Shown: piece by piece, positions 33,801 through 44,711 of the stretch | Numbering within the stretch: position 1 is the first letter of the stretch | Layout: the number at the start of each line of letters is the position of its first letter | Assembly (NCBI GenBank): GCA_012064415.1 | Contig: SSNU01000275.1 | Location: forward strand, 105,293-169,292 | DNA from: Gyrodactylus bullatarudis | Taxonomy: Eukaryota > Platyhelminthes > Monogenea > Gyrodactylidea > Gyrodactylidae | Direction of reading: 5' to 3' | Length of the DNA stretch: 64,000 bases | Notes under the pieces: model-generated | What the model was told of the DNA's origin: nothing | The model's input: the letters and a program-made list of their open reading frames with translations, nothing else | Database searches by the model: none | Made by a program: the position numbers and the translations under genes

Positions 33801-36800
33801 AATCGATTAGAGAACTCCTTGAGAGTACCCAGTAAATTGGGTTTCACAAAGTTGATCATGGTCCAATCTATGGAAGGAATAATTTTTAAAATAAACATGA
33901 TATTAGATTAGGGGTGATAATTTACATTCAACAAGGTTATTTTGTAAAGGGGTGCCAGTGAGAACAATACGCTTCCTTGTTTTGATCTTGTTAACGGCTT
34001 TGGACAAATGGCTCTTGTCATTTTTCAACAAATGACCCTCATCGCAGACAACAATGTCAGGACCCGGATCTACAAGGCCTTGCAAGAGACGTTCTTTACT
34101 TTCTTTTGATTTTATTCGTTTAATTGATACTGTCAAGAGATTTCGGTACATTTCATAACCCATGACTAATACACCACCCTAGACAAGGAAAATAATTATA
34201 ATTACACTAAGGAAATTTTAATGAAAAAAGAGGCTTACATTCTTTTTCCAATTACTGATAATGTTGATACGTTCCTTAATTTGATTTGACTGATTAACCA
34301 ACTCGTATGTGTAGACAGATGCATTCTCGGGTACCCAGAGATTGAATTCATTTGTCCAATTGAGAACAGTGTTGACTGGACACAGGACGAGGCATGTTTT
34401 AATGTTGAAGAATTTTTCATGCTCCAAAAGTGTATGAACAAAAGAGATTGTTGTCAGGGTTTTACCGAGACCCATACAATGTGCTAGCACAGCACCTTCA
34501 CTATGACCCTTTTTGTATTGTTCAATTGATTCGACAACGCAATCGTAGAGGAATCTTATGGCATCAATTTGATGCCTCTTCAGCTTACAGCTAATCTCTT
34601 CGTGGACTTTGACGAGAACTTCCTTTGTCTTGCAATCACGTTCGAGGACAATCGCTTTACCATCGTTTAATTCAGCGACTTTTTCCTCGAATTTGTTGTA
34701 CTGCAAGGGAGATGAATTTTTGGTTAAAAACTTTTCCAAGTACACCATTAGGCATTCAATCAAGTTGATAAACTACTACTACTGATAAAATTGAAAGTAT
34801 TGAATGGGTGCAAGTCGATTTTGATTGGACAATCTACTACCCTCTGATTGGTTAATAATATTTTTTAATCTTTGAATGCTAATGTAATTAGAGGTTAAAT
34901 TTGAGGTTTAATTAGAACTATTCCCCCACCCTAAATGTTGTATACAAGGTTAAATAAAACTACAGGCTATTTTTTTCAAGTTGCAGAAAAAAATTGCAAA
35001 AAGAAGTGATTACAATCATTCTATTTATTTACAAAATGAAAAAAAAATTAAAAACGTACTCAAAAATGATTTCAACTCATGTATTATACCTCTAAGTGAC
35101 AGACTCATATTTTGGTGTAACTCAAATTTTCTTGAATAATAATTTTATTTTCAAATGTGGATTTTTGATTTACATACACAATTCTTCAATTTTTGCATTT
35201 AGGAGTAATCAAAACAAGCATAAAAGACGTGATGATGATTCCTAAGATGGGCTTGAAAAATTTACACGCATTTTCACCCGAGTGTTTTGCGTTTCTTTAC
35301 ATTGTTTATAGAGAAAATAAACACGCCCACATGTCAATCCTTAATTTTTAATTTGGTAATCAACAAGAATTTTTTTTGCCAAAAAATAGGTTTTATCGCA
35401 CAAAAATGAAGTGAATTTACTCCTTTCAAAGCTCGATAACTCTGTTTAAAACTGAGATTTGTACATGATACAATTCGATAAATAAAATCTATAAAATCAA
35501 GAAAGTCGTATTAGAAGAAGTCGTTAGAAGTCGTGCCTGGTTTAAAAAAGAAGTCCCAGGCTATATTATTATGAAGGAGCAAATTCTCCGGTTTTTTTAG
35601 GAGTTTTTTTTGTTAGAAAACATTGACAAAATCTATTGAGTCTTTAAATAGATCGATGAAAAAGCCAATCAAATGACCATGAGTTACAATGACTATTAAA
35701 ATTAAACTTTAAATAACAGAAAAAAACTTTTTATTCTTCATGTGAAGCAATTAATTGTCTGTTACAAAAAAATTCTCATTCCTTCAAGAGATTTACAAAG
35801 TTATATTTAGTCATAACAACTAGGAAGAAAAATTTTTTTAACTCTTACAATTGCTTCAAATTCAGTAGATCTTCACAGAAACGAGCTGCGTGTTTAAGTC
35901 TTTAATTTCTCAATCAACAAGATCAATTTCTTCAAGATCAATTTTGTCTAAAGAAATTGGTAAGAGCAACATCTATTACATTTAGAATTAAGTAAAAGTT
36001 TGAATTCGAAATATTCGTTTATTGTCAGATTCTCCATTCAAAGTTTTTTAACATATTGAGACTACTATTTCTCATGAAGGACCTTGTCAAGATGTGCTAA
36101 CCAAGATGAGTCTCGTATTCTTTCAAGAATTAACCTTTTCCCTTGTTTAAGTACCATGTACTAAAGGCTTTTTTGATCTCAATTTTTTTCTAAAATCAAA
36201 ATCCTAGCATAATCTGAAATAGTTCGATTCTTTTCTCTCAAATGCTTATTGTCATCTAACCCTAAAGTTTAGGCGGGAGGTTAGACTCACTAGTTTTTGT
36301 CTTTCCTCAATTCTCTTCCTCCTTAATAACTCCTCAGATTCTGCTTGTCTTGTCAGGTTGCTAATTTTATTTTCAGACATAATTTTACGAATCTTCTTTC
36401 GACCGCGATCATCACTGCCCAACTCTTCATCGTCATCTTCGTCTTCAATAATTTTCACGTCATCATCATCCTCTTCGTTTACGTAATCGGAATCATTTTC
36501 TGCATCGGAATCACCACTATCGTTAACCTGGACTCGTTTGCGTTTACGCTTGGTTGTATTGTCAGGTTTCTTTTTATTCTTTGTGTTAGATGTGTCATCT
36601 GGGGTCTATTTGGGAGAGAAGAAGATATATAACCATAACCTTTTAAAGACATGTTAGAATTATAAACCGAATTTTCATAAAAACACCTCTTAAACTTTTA
36701 CTTCTAATAAAAGACTTTTAAAAAATGAGTGATGAAATTTATACTATCTGAAAGTAGGACAAATCTTGAACGTAACGGTTGTTGAAACGAGATGTAGCAG

Positions 36801-39504
36801 AAAAGTTGCAAAAGTTTGGTAAAAATTTCGGCACAGAAATTCAGTTTTCTTTATATCAACATGTATTATTAGTGTGGAAAAGTATATATTTTATTAGAAG
36901 GAATCATAGAGAAGCAAGCAACTATAATAGCAAAAACTACAAGTTAAAGGAAGAAATTGCATTTGTTTTGGACTACAATTGAATTACTACTTACGTTTTT
37001 TTGAGACATCTTTGCATTAAAAGTTGTCTTTTTAGGGCCCTTTATGGCATCTTCCTCGTCGGACAACTGAATTTCTTCCTTATCCTGTTTTATTTCAGTT
37101 GATTTTGAGTCTAACAAGAGTTGATTAGTAAATTCAGAAATATGTACAAATTTTAATGATGCATTTGAAGATGACAATATAGTTTAATAAAAATAATAAT
37201 TCAGCTAATAATTACATTCAAGTACAATCAACTCACCTCCTTTAGTAGATGGATCCGTTTCCACCTTAATATTTTTCTCAGGTTTCTTTGGCTGCATAAA
37301 GAGAGAATATTCGATTAGAGAAATTTTGAAAATTTTCGAACTACCCAGTTAAAAACTTACGCTAACTTCATCTGATTCCACTTCAGATGAGGCAGATGAT
37401 GACCCAATGATGACGCATTCGTCTTGTTTAATTTTTTCAGCTTTATTATTAGATTTTTCTATTGGTTTATCTGTTTGAAGTGGCTTGAACGATAAGTCAG
37501 ATTCCTCTGTAATCTTGTGTCTTTGGGTATTCTGTCTGAGGGAACTCTTCCTTGATGATTCTATTTCTTGCTTCTGGGAAGAGTTTTTATCACTTTCAGG
37601 TTTTCCTTCTTGATCCCTATAAATGTTCAAAATATAATTTTCATTTATTTCAATATCAATAAAGCAAATCGACATGATTGTAAGGAAACTACTTTAAAAA
37701 ATGCTTAATTTGATCAAAGATGCAGATTAAAGAGAGGAAGCCTTGGAAGAATTTTATTGACTTTTAATTGGAATTATAATTTAGTAGTAATATTAATACT
37801 AGATCATGATGAAGGATAAAGAGAAATCTATTCTAAAAAAATATATAAAACCCTACTTTAGAATGTTGAGATTAAATCCGGTGTATTGAGATTCTTGTTG
37901 CTTGTTAATTGATTCACGGTTCTTTTTAGAAGGACGACCACGTTTTTTACCGTTGGATTTAACACTGCTGCTACCGGTTGTTGAGTCCATTTCCTCGCTG
38001 GATAAATTGAGATTATCCAAGATGGGAACATCTTGAGAAGTTGAATCATTTTTATTTGTTGATTCCTCCTTCATTTCTAGATAACTGCCATCTTCAGAGA
38101 TACTCTGATTGTTCTTCTGAGACTTGTTAGAGTCCGATTCTGGATTATTCACCGACTTTGGCTTACGACCGCGAGGCTAGAAGAGAAAAAATAAATTTTT
38201 ATTTTTAGAGAATTATCCCACGAATCAAGTATAGACATTCATAGAAGAGGAGAGTAATGTTCAACATGAAAAAAATGAAAATTCATATCATGAGAGACAT
38301 ACTTGGTTTTCTTCTTTAAGTCAACATGAGCAGCATAACACAAACAGTTTTTTTTATTTTCAAGCAATCACAGTTAGAGAGATAGAGAGTGGAGACAGAA
38401 GTTGAGGTAGTCAGAGCAGGAAATAGAACGGAGGGGGAAAAAGAAATGGCATGAGAATTTAGTAAATTATAAATAAATAAAATGAAATTTGATTTAGAAA
38501 TTTTCTTTATTAAAAATGAAATGTTTTCTCGCAAAGTACCTTTGTCATTGTCAGAGTCCGAAGAGGAATCAGAAATAAAAATTTTTTTTTCGGATTTTTT
38601 GAAGAGATTTTCACTTTCCAGATTGTTTAGCAGATTCTGGAGGCAATCACGTCCACTAGGTTTACTCGTTGGATTAGAATCTGCATCTAATTTTAGAAGA
38701 GTTAAAGAATACTATTTACTTGAAACTAAATCGTCGATTTCAGATACCGGAGGTTTAACATGCTCTGATTTGACAGCTTTGAGAATTTTTGATTTAATAA
38801 AGGAGTCATGGTCTGAAACTGTATCCATTTGATTATGCGATTTGGGTTCGGAATCTTTATAAAGACCATTCAATATTCATTAAGAGAATAAGCCGAGAAA
38901 ATAAAGATAGATTTTGAAAAACTAATTAGAAATACACAAAGAAATATTTTATTACAATCAGCAATCAAATAGATAATGCATAAATTTAAATTCACAAAGA
39001 AAAACTCACCTGATTCTTCCGAGGTTGAAATTAAATCTTCTAGACAAGAAAGATTGAGAGAAGGAAATCGTGTTCGATTCCTTTGAATATTGATGACATC
39101 TTTGAGGTTCATTCTCTCTAGGCTCTCGTAGATGGAATCTTTTTTATCCGATTTTGAGTTGACAGTATGATCAAGATCAACATTTTTAACTGATGAATTT
39201 TTACCTACAAGTTGGAAGGAAAATAAAGATAAACAGATATAATTAACTTACAAATAGATGTATAAAAATCTGAAATATTTTTTTCATTCTTTTTAAGAGG
39301 TTTTAGCTCTTCTAAATTCTCTTGTTCTGTTGATATTTGACTTATAAAGATGGACAATTGTGAACAGAAATTTTTCAATAACCCTGATTTATTTTGAGAA
39401 GTATTGAAAAGTGTCTTTGTTAATTCGATAGTAGATGCAAATTTATTGACTGACGCTAATATACGGTTGAAGGTTTCATTAACCTCACTGTCTATAAAAT
39501 TCAT
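30821..39504 (-). CDS. ATRX: ATRX/XNP SNF2-family chromatin remodeller
   Basis: DNA translocase of the Rad54-like SNF2 group; human ATRX deposits histone H3.3 with DAXX. Exons: 39252-39504, 39010-39204, 38720-38854, 38540-38686, 38303-38313, 37857-38176, 37361-37616, 37237-37291, 36995-37110, 36291-36605, 34239-34700, 33926-34178, 33259-33867, 32281-33201, 31680-32225, 30821-31047. All phases agree, giving 1606 residues. Acidic, serine-rich N-half with AT-hook-like PRGRKPK and KKRGRPSKK; helicase motif [12 protein letters not shown], motif II VCDEGH, motif [12 protein letters not shown], motif [16 protein letters not shown], motif [14 protein letters not shown]-terminal [14 protein letters not shown] matches ATRX. 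No ADD domain, as in the insect XNP form. The stop at 31651 is used if the last intron is retained. Confidence 0.93.
31048..31679 (-). other. Optional last intron of ATRX, two possible C-termini
   Basis: A GTAAGG donor at 31679 joins in phase 1 to an acceptor (CCCTCAAG) before 31047, leading to a 76-residue Thr/Ser/Pro-rich end at 30821. If not spliced, translation goes ten codons further and stops at 31651 after a basic tail (KAAKRRRK) that resembles a nuclear localisation signal. Confidence 0.55.
32226..32280 (-). other. GC-AG intron in ATRX
   Basis: The only donor that keeps the frame is GAAG|GCAAGTG, a normal GC-type donor, with acceptor TTTTTAG. It yields [16 protein letters not shown], which fits the ATRX family. 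The GT two bases inside (AA|GTGATA) would give a stop. Confidence 0.75.
34701..36290 (-). other. 1.59-kb intron of ATRX
   Basis: Joins ERQKL to [14 protein letters not shown] in phase 0. AT-rich, with no repeat family I recognise and no coding signal. Confidence 0.7.
38303..38313 (-). other. 11-nt micro-exon of ATRX
   Basis: Exons 38540-38686 (ends with one base of a codon) and 37857-38176 (starts in phase 0) do not join directly. An 11-nt stretch between AAAG acceptor and GTATGT donor restores the frame and codes (E)ENQ, joining DNDK to PRGRKPK. The inference rests on phase, good donor and position only. Confidence 0.5.
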
Positions 39505-39604
39505 TATTATGGTAGATATCCAAGTCTTTAAATTTTATATAAATTTTAAACGACTATTTTTCTCACCTCTTACAGTGTTTATATTAATTTTGGCAATCTT
39601 TCAA
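39505..39604. promoter_or_regulatory. Divergent promoter region, ATRX/VPS29
   Basis: Exactly 100 bp lie between the two start codons. AT-rich with TATATAAATTTTAAA near 39535; that TATA-like string could serve either side. Confidence 0.5.
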
Positions 39605-40210
39605 ATGGTTAGATAGATCTTTTTAATTTTTTCAGTTAGTCCTCGCTATTGGTGACTTTCATATCCCAGATCGTGTTCATTCCATTCATCCTACATTTCT
39701 CAATTTGTTATCATCAGGTCGAATTCAGCATGTCTTTTCTACAGGAAACCTTACGAACAAGTACATTTACAATTACCTAAAGTCCATTTGTAATGATGTT
39801 CACATAGTTAAAGGGGATCTAGACGAAGTAAGAATTCTCACGATAATGTTAAGGGTTTTGATTTTCCCGAAACAAAAGTAATTACAGTCGGAAAGTTCAA
39901 AATTGGCCTTACGCATGGACATCAAATAGTTCCAGCTGGGGACAAGGATGCCCTGGCAATGCTTCAGAGACATCTTGATGTTGACATTCTAATTTCTGGT
40001 CACACGCATAAGCTAGAAACATATGAATATTGTGGTAATTTCTACATAAATCCAGGAACTGCCACTGGAGCCTATAGTTCGTTCAACAAAGATCCTATTT
40101 CATCTTTTGTACTTCTGGACATACAAGATGATACCCTATTATTGTTCGTTTACAAGCTAGAAGGAAGTGAGCATGTTGTTCAAAGGTCTGAATTCAAAAA
40201 GTTCAATTGA
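39605..40210 (+). CDS. VPS29: VPS29, retromer subunit
   Basis: Metallophosphoesterase-fold scaffold of the retromer complex that recycles endosomal cargo. Exons 39605-39607 (the ATG alone), 39636-39827, 39854-40210; total 183 residues (human about 182). Visible: LAIGDFHIPDR, STGNLTNK, VKGDLDE, THGHQIVP, DVDILISGHTHK, FYINPGTATGAY. The HGH and GHTHK loops of the family are present. Both introns are ultra-short (28 and 26 nt). The intron directly after the initiator codon matches a junction position known in human VPS29. Convergent with the Gag-derived gene, 366 bp between stops. Confidence 0.96.
39608..39635 (+). other. 28-nt intron in VPS29, directly after ATG
   Basis: GTTAGATAGATC to TTTTTTCAG. 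It contains an in-frame TAG as its second codon, so it must be removed for translation from this ATG. Confidence 0.85.
39828..39853 (+). other. 26-nt intron in VPS29
   Basis: GTAAGAATTC to ATGTTAAG. Removal joins KGDLDE to GFDFPETK with the family's spacing; retention shifts the frame. Confidence 0.9.
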
Positions 40211-40576
40211 TTTCATTTTATATATGCATAATTAATTTTTCCATGATAATCAAATAATAAAGTGTCAATGATTTTTTAAGTCAATATTTTTCAAGAATTT
40301 CATATTCCTTAACAGCTTTCTTGAAAAACTTTTCAGGATAATTTCTCAGATATTCATTTGTAAATTTTGGATTAGTTTAAATAAAGTTTAGCCTTTGAGT
40401 ATTACTCATTAAGTATCATTGTGGAGAAGGTTTGTTGATAAAATCACTTTTAAGTAAGAAGACAATTGACATGTTTAACAAAAATTTATTTATTTACTTG
40501 TGAAAAAGAAAATAGGAAAAATCTTTATTGAGAAATCTAAATGGAATCCTTGAAATGAAAGAGAATTGTTAATTCA

Positions 40577-41615
40577 TTAGCAAATATAGACAATATCTTC
40601 AGAACTTACTTGACTAATTAAAGAAGACTGACATTTTTCAGGACAATCACACTTTCTAGCCAAATTACCAAATCTACTATGATAATAACACAGGTCAAGT
40701 GTTTTCTCGCCAACTTTGGAAGGGGTAATTTTGCTTTTTTTGGGTTTCAACTTTGCAACTTTAGCTATAGGTGCACTATCCAACTCCGAATAAATTCGCT
40801 TGCCTAAGAATTTAAGGGGGCAATAAAATTTTATGAAATATACATAACAATGAGAATAGTCATACTCTAAAATTGAAAGCCTAAAGAGTATTTCTTCATT
40901 AAAATTTCCTCCAATACATTCATTGAAAAATCTATTAGAGTAGCAAATAGAATACTACAAAATTTATACTGATACAGTATTAGTAACTCTCACCATTTTT
41001 TGGAGCATTATTTCCGTTGATTTTGATGGCCATGTCACAGAGATCCTCAAGAGTACAATTTTCGATATCAGAAATTAATTTGGTGCGAATATCAGGGGAG
41101 AGTGTTGCGAGAAATTCTATTTTGATTTCCAAATCATCTTTAACTTTGGTGAAGCGTCTAAGTTTTCTTTCAATATTGTCAGAATTTGGATCAAAGTCGC
41201 AAATTGCCTCATTCACGCGTTTTAAAATGTATTGATCATTATAAGATATTATATTTAGACAAATTTCTTCCATATTTAAATCACCAGGCTCCATCCATTT
41301 AAACAATTTTTTTTTCCAATGGTCAGGAGCATTGATAAAGGCTAAATTTAGATAGTATTTTTTGGCTTCAGGTTCTTTTATGTCATTCAGAACTAGTTCT
41401 TGCCTAAAAATATAAATCCATAGCTTTATTGAGCATTGATTAAATTCAGTGGGTTTGAAATCCTTCAAATGACTTTTAATTTGGACCTCAGTGGTTGGTT
41501 CTTCCTTCTCAGTTTTAGACGCTTTGAATTTTTCCTTAAATTCAGATATCCGTTGAAGTAATCTTTGCGAAATTTTATCTTCACTGTCATCAACATTTCC
41601 CTGACTATCACTCAT
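40577..41615 (-). CDS. Gag-derived protein with zinc knuckle, intron-containing (domesticated retrotransposon Gag)
   Basis: Exons 40994-41615 and 40577-40803 join in phase 1 to 282 residues. The first exon has the helical capsid-like pattern of Ty3/gypsy Gag (FKPTEFNQCSIKLWIYIFRQ, then DHWKKKLFKWM and a run of predicted helices). The second has the knuckle-like CYYHSRFGNLARKC followed by CPEKC, near-identical in style to the CFYHRKFG..A.KC motif of many gypsy elements. There is no protease, reverse transcriptase, LTR or frame break, and a 190-nt intron divides capsid from knuckle. Together with its place in a divergent pair with LYAR, this suggests a host gene taken from a retrotransposon. 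Function unknown. Confidence 0.75.
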
Positions 41616-41738
41616 CTGTGGAATTTTTAAATAAAGATTATTAACAAATAAGCTTTCTTAAAACAAACGAAAAATTAGTTTTCGACACCCGACTTACTTT
41701 TAATCTACACTTTTTATAAAAAAATTGTATGAAAAAAC
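41616..41738. promoter_or_regulatory. Divergent promoter region, Gag-derived gene/LYAR
   Basis: 123 bp between start codons. Contains TTTTTATAAAAAAATTG shortly before the LYAR ATG, a possible TATA-like element. Confidence 0.45.
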
Positions 41739-42526
41739 ATGGTAGTTTTTGTATGCGATGGATGTAATGCTTCTATAAAGGGAAAGCAAGTACCCGGCCA
41801 CTTTGGAAAATGTAGAGGAAATCAAATATCTTGTGTTGATTGTCAAAAAATTTTTACGTAATTGGTCTTTTTATTAAAAATATAAGATTAAAAGATTTCA
41901 GTTCCCATAAAACATGCTTATCAGAGGCAGAAAAGTACGATTCTCCTAATTTTAAACCTGGCCAACAGTCTAAAGCCCAAAAAAAGGCAAATTCTTGGAT
42001 GACTTGCATCCAGCAAGCTATAGATAATATTGAGCCAAAGAATCTAGATGTTTTGTCGATTTTAGTTAAACTCAAAAATTCAGATAACGCTCCAAGGAAT
42101 CTTAAAAAAATGAAGGTAATTTATTAGAAATAAGTTTAGAATTTCTTAAAAAACTATAATGGCTTTAATGTCGAAAAAGCTTATGAACTAATTATGAAAG
42201 AATCCAAAAAGTCTAACGAGATTAAAATTGATGAGCCCAAAAATAAAAGACAAAAGCTATCAGTTGAGGATGCGAAAGTGGTTGAGGAGGGTAGCCAAGA
42301 ACGATTCTCTTTCAGTTTTTCAGCTAGGGAAATCTTAGAGAAAAATGGTGAAGGAATGCCCCTACCAAAATTGATGAAGCACATTATCAAAGCTTTCCGA
42401 AGTTCAGAATACAACAACGCCAATCTCACCAAGGAGGAAATCAAGACCAAGATTATGAAAAAGTTGAAGAGATGCCCAACAATTCAGATATCGGAGGATA
42501 ATTTGGCCAGCTTAATTGAAACATGA
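41739..42526 (+). CDS. LYAR: LYAR, nucleolar zinc-finger protein
   Basis: Nucleolar protein of ribosome biogenesis and cell growth. Exons 41739-41857, 41902-42115, 42140-42526; 239 residues, shorter than human (about 379) because the lysine-rich middle is reduced. N-terminal paired zinc fingers: VFVCDGCNASIKG..HFGKC, then CVDCQKIF..SHKTCLSE. AWIQ-like SWMTCIQQAI follows, then FLKNYNGFNVEKAYELI. The C-terminal fold FSAREILEK..GMPLPKLMKHI..NLTKEEIKTKIMKKL matches the conserved LYAR end. Introns are 44 and 24 nt. Tail to tail with MAK16, 51 bp between stops. Confidence 0.92.
42116..42139 (+). other. 24-nt intron in LYAR
   Basis: GTAATTTATTAG..TTTAG. Its length is a multiple of three but it holds an in-frame TAG, so retention would truncate the protein. 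Removal joins LKKMK to NFLKNYNGF, which aligns with the family. Confidence 0.85.
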
Positions 42527-42577
42527 TTAATTCATTGAATATGAATAAAAAATATTAATTAATTAATTTCATTTTAT

Positions 42578-43387
42578 TCAATCATCACGTTCCTCTGTTA
42601 TTTTGATACATTTCCTCTTTTTCGAGGGTCCTGCCGCAAGCACTAATTCTTTCTCAGATTCACTGTCAGAGGGGACATTGTACTCTTCAATGTCTTCATT
42701 TTCAGACTCTTCAATATCCGAAGCATCTGTATATACAACATTGTCTTCATCCTCAGACTCCTCGTTGTAGTTCTCTTCATCAGTGTTCATCTCATCAAAA
42801 TCTTTTTGAGTGTCAAGAACTTCTTCGAAAGCCTTTCTGTCGATATTATAAATTTCTTTATTGTCGATAGTTCCGCCCTTGATACGTTCAAGGATTTCAT
42901 TCTCTACTGAAGTGGATATTTTTGCAATCCTCAAGGCTTTTTCTTCTCGCCTTAATTCACGACGTTCCACTTTTTTAAATACTGGAACAATTCTCTTTTG
43001 TCTGGTCATGGCAATATTTCTCATGCGTTGAAGATACGCTTTAGTTCTATCGTATCTAGCTTTCACCCGTGATATATTCCATTTATCCCAGTAAATAAGA
43101 TGTTTCTTTATCTGTTCCAAAGCCTTCTCATTATTTTTACTTAGCTTTACTCTTTCCCATTGCTTATCCGGATAAGGACAACGTTCCGGTTCTTTCATGT
43201 ACAAATATATTATACCATCTCTCTCCTTGATAGTTGCATACCTTGAATTAGCTAATGGACATGAACGACGATTACATAATCCAGTGACATTATACTCATT
43301 CTTACAAAAGGCTCCTGCTTTGGTCTTTATTTTAAAGGAGCAAAATGAATTGTTGACAATGCTCCAGACTAGATTATCTGAGTTCAT
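42578..43387 (-). CDS. MAK16: MAK16 ribosome biogenesis protein
   Basis: Nuclear factor needed for 60S subunit assembly. Single exon, 269 residues (human about 300). N-terminus FCSFKIKTKAGAFCKNEY and GLCNRRSCPLANSRYATI hold the four conserved cysteines of the MAK16 zinc motif; WERVKLSKNNEKALEQI and KKVERRELRREEKAL are also typical. The C-terminal third is acidic (EESEDEDNVV, ESENEDIEEY). Start ATG fits the family. Convergent with LYAR and divergent from CHMP3. Confidence 0.96.
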   Translation of the reverse strand: MNSDNLVWSIVNNSFCSFKIKTKAGAFCKNEYNVTGLCNRRSCPLANSRYATIKERDGIIYLYMKEPERCPYPDKQWERVKLSKNNEKALEQIKKHLIYWDKWNISRVKARYDRTKAYLQRMRNIAMTRQKRIVPVFKKVERRELRREEKALRIAKISTSVENEILERIKGGTIDNKEIYNIDRKAFEEVLDTQKDFDEMNTDEENYNEESEDEDNVVYTDASDIEESENEDIEEYNVPSDSESEKELVLAAGPSKKRKCIKITEERDD

Positions 43388-43506
43388 TTACAAGTTTATG
43401 AGAAAAGTCAGACTTTTTTCCAAATTGTGATTTATTCAAACAAATAAATTTAAGTCAATATAGAATTTCCAAACTTTTGAGTTGAAATTACAAAACCCTG
43501 GTAAAT
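43388..43506. promoter_or_regulatory. Divergent promoter region, MAK16/CHMP3
   Basis: 119 bp between start codons; AT-rich, no motif I would name. Confidence 0.45.
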
Positions 43507-44133
43507 ATGTTTGCGGATATGCTTTCCAAGAAGAAGAGCCCTCGCGAGCAGATTTTCCAATTAAAGATGGAGATGAAAAAACCTCAACGTAGGCTGAACG
43601 CTGAAGTTGTAAAAATCAATAGACAAATTGAAGTTCTCACTATGGAAATTAAAAAAGCTCAAGACGATACAACCCGTAGGACTTTGGCAAAAGCTTTAAT
43701 AAAAGCAAAGAAAGCAAAGGAGAGGTGCCAACTTGCATCAGTTGAAATTGATTCCATAACATATTCTCTAACAGATCAAATGAATACTCAAATTGCCTTA
43801 AGTGGAATTGCCAAAATTAATGGTCTCACCGAAAAAATGCAAAAGTTATACAGAACACCGGAGATTCAATCAGAAATGATGAATCTTAGTAAGCAAATGA
43901 CCAAAATGAAAATTATGGACGAAATGATTTCAGATACAATGGATTCCACTTTTGATGTTGACGAAGAAGTTGTTGATCAAGAGGTTGAGTCAGTTATTTT
44001 GGAGTTAACCAAGGATACCATGAAAAATGCTCCTAGTGCTGTCAAGGATAAACTTCCGAACAAAGTTTCCGAGCCAACATCACAAAAGGATGAAGATCTG
44101 TTGACATCCAGGCTTGAAAATCTCCTGAATTAA
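43507..44133 (+). CDS. CHMP3: CHMP3 (VPS24), ESCRT-III subunit
   Basis: ESCRT-III filament subunit acting in multivesicular body formation and membrane scission. Single exon, 208 residues (human about 222). The basic N-terminal half (KLKMEMKKPQRRLNAEVVKI) is helical, the middle has RTPEIQSEMMNLSKQMTKMK, and the acidic C-half has DVDEEVVDQEVES and KNAPSAVKDKLP, the last closely matching the CHMP3 signature rather than CHMP2. The end DLLTSRLENLLN resembles a MIM1-type helix for the VPS4 MIT domain. The usual MGLF start is replaced by MFADML. Confidence 0.88.
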   Translation: MFADMLSKKKSPREQIFQLKMEMKKPQRRLNAEVVKINRQIEVLTMEIKKAQDDTTRRTLAKALIKAKKAKERCQLASVEIDSITYSLTDQMNTQIALSGIAKINGLTEKMQKLYRTPEIQSEMMNLSKQMTKMKIMDEMISDTMDSTFDVDEEVVDQEVESVILELTKDTMKNAPSAVKDKLPNKVSEPTSQKDEDLLTSRLENLLN

Positions 44134-44711
44134 ATTGTAATTTCGATGCAAGATTTCTTGCAGCACGAACCACTGATTAGAATTATCATTCATTGGTTTG
44201 ATTATAACTTTCATATATACATTCTGAGCTAATATTGTTTTGTAAATTGTATAATTTATTATATTTCAAAGATTTTCATTATTCAAATGCAACATTTTAA
44301 TCATATATCCTAAATATTTGGCCTAACTAATTCTTTTTTAATTTGAATTAGGCGAATACACAGACAGTTCTGATTTAATAGTGGAATTTATGTGTAAAAA
44401 TAGGCTGATAATTAAAATTAATTATTACAAAGCACACTTGCACGGAAAACACTAGTTAACAATTGAAGATTTCACTTATTATTTTACACAGTAAAATTTA
44501 CTACTGTTGGGTGTTAATTAAGCTTTCCAAATAATATTTCATAGCTGTATATAATAATACGTGAGTCTAGACAAAATAAATAAACACAAAATAGCTATAA
44601 AAATACTTTATTGACATTATTCATCTTTTTGTAAGAGTACGTGGTCCTGTTTGATTTGAAAATATCTGACTTTGATTCTGTTATTACAATTTGTCAGTTC
44701 CCTCGGGTATT
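44134..44711. other. Intergenic, 3' regions of CHMP3 and the thioredoxin-fold gene
   Basis: AT-rich, no coding signal. Converging 3' ends; possible AATAAA signals at about 44575 and 44580. Confidence 0.5.

Noticed and set aside
39404..39616. Plus-strand open frame overlapping ATRX exon 1 and the VPS29 ATG
   Set aside because: A shadow of ATRX exon 1; the real plus-strand start is the VPS29 ATG at 39605 followed by a 28-nt intron.
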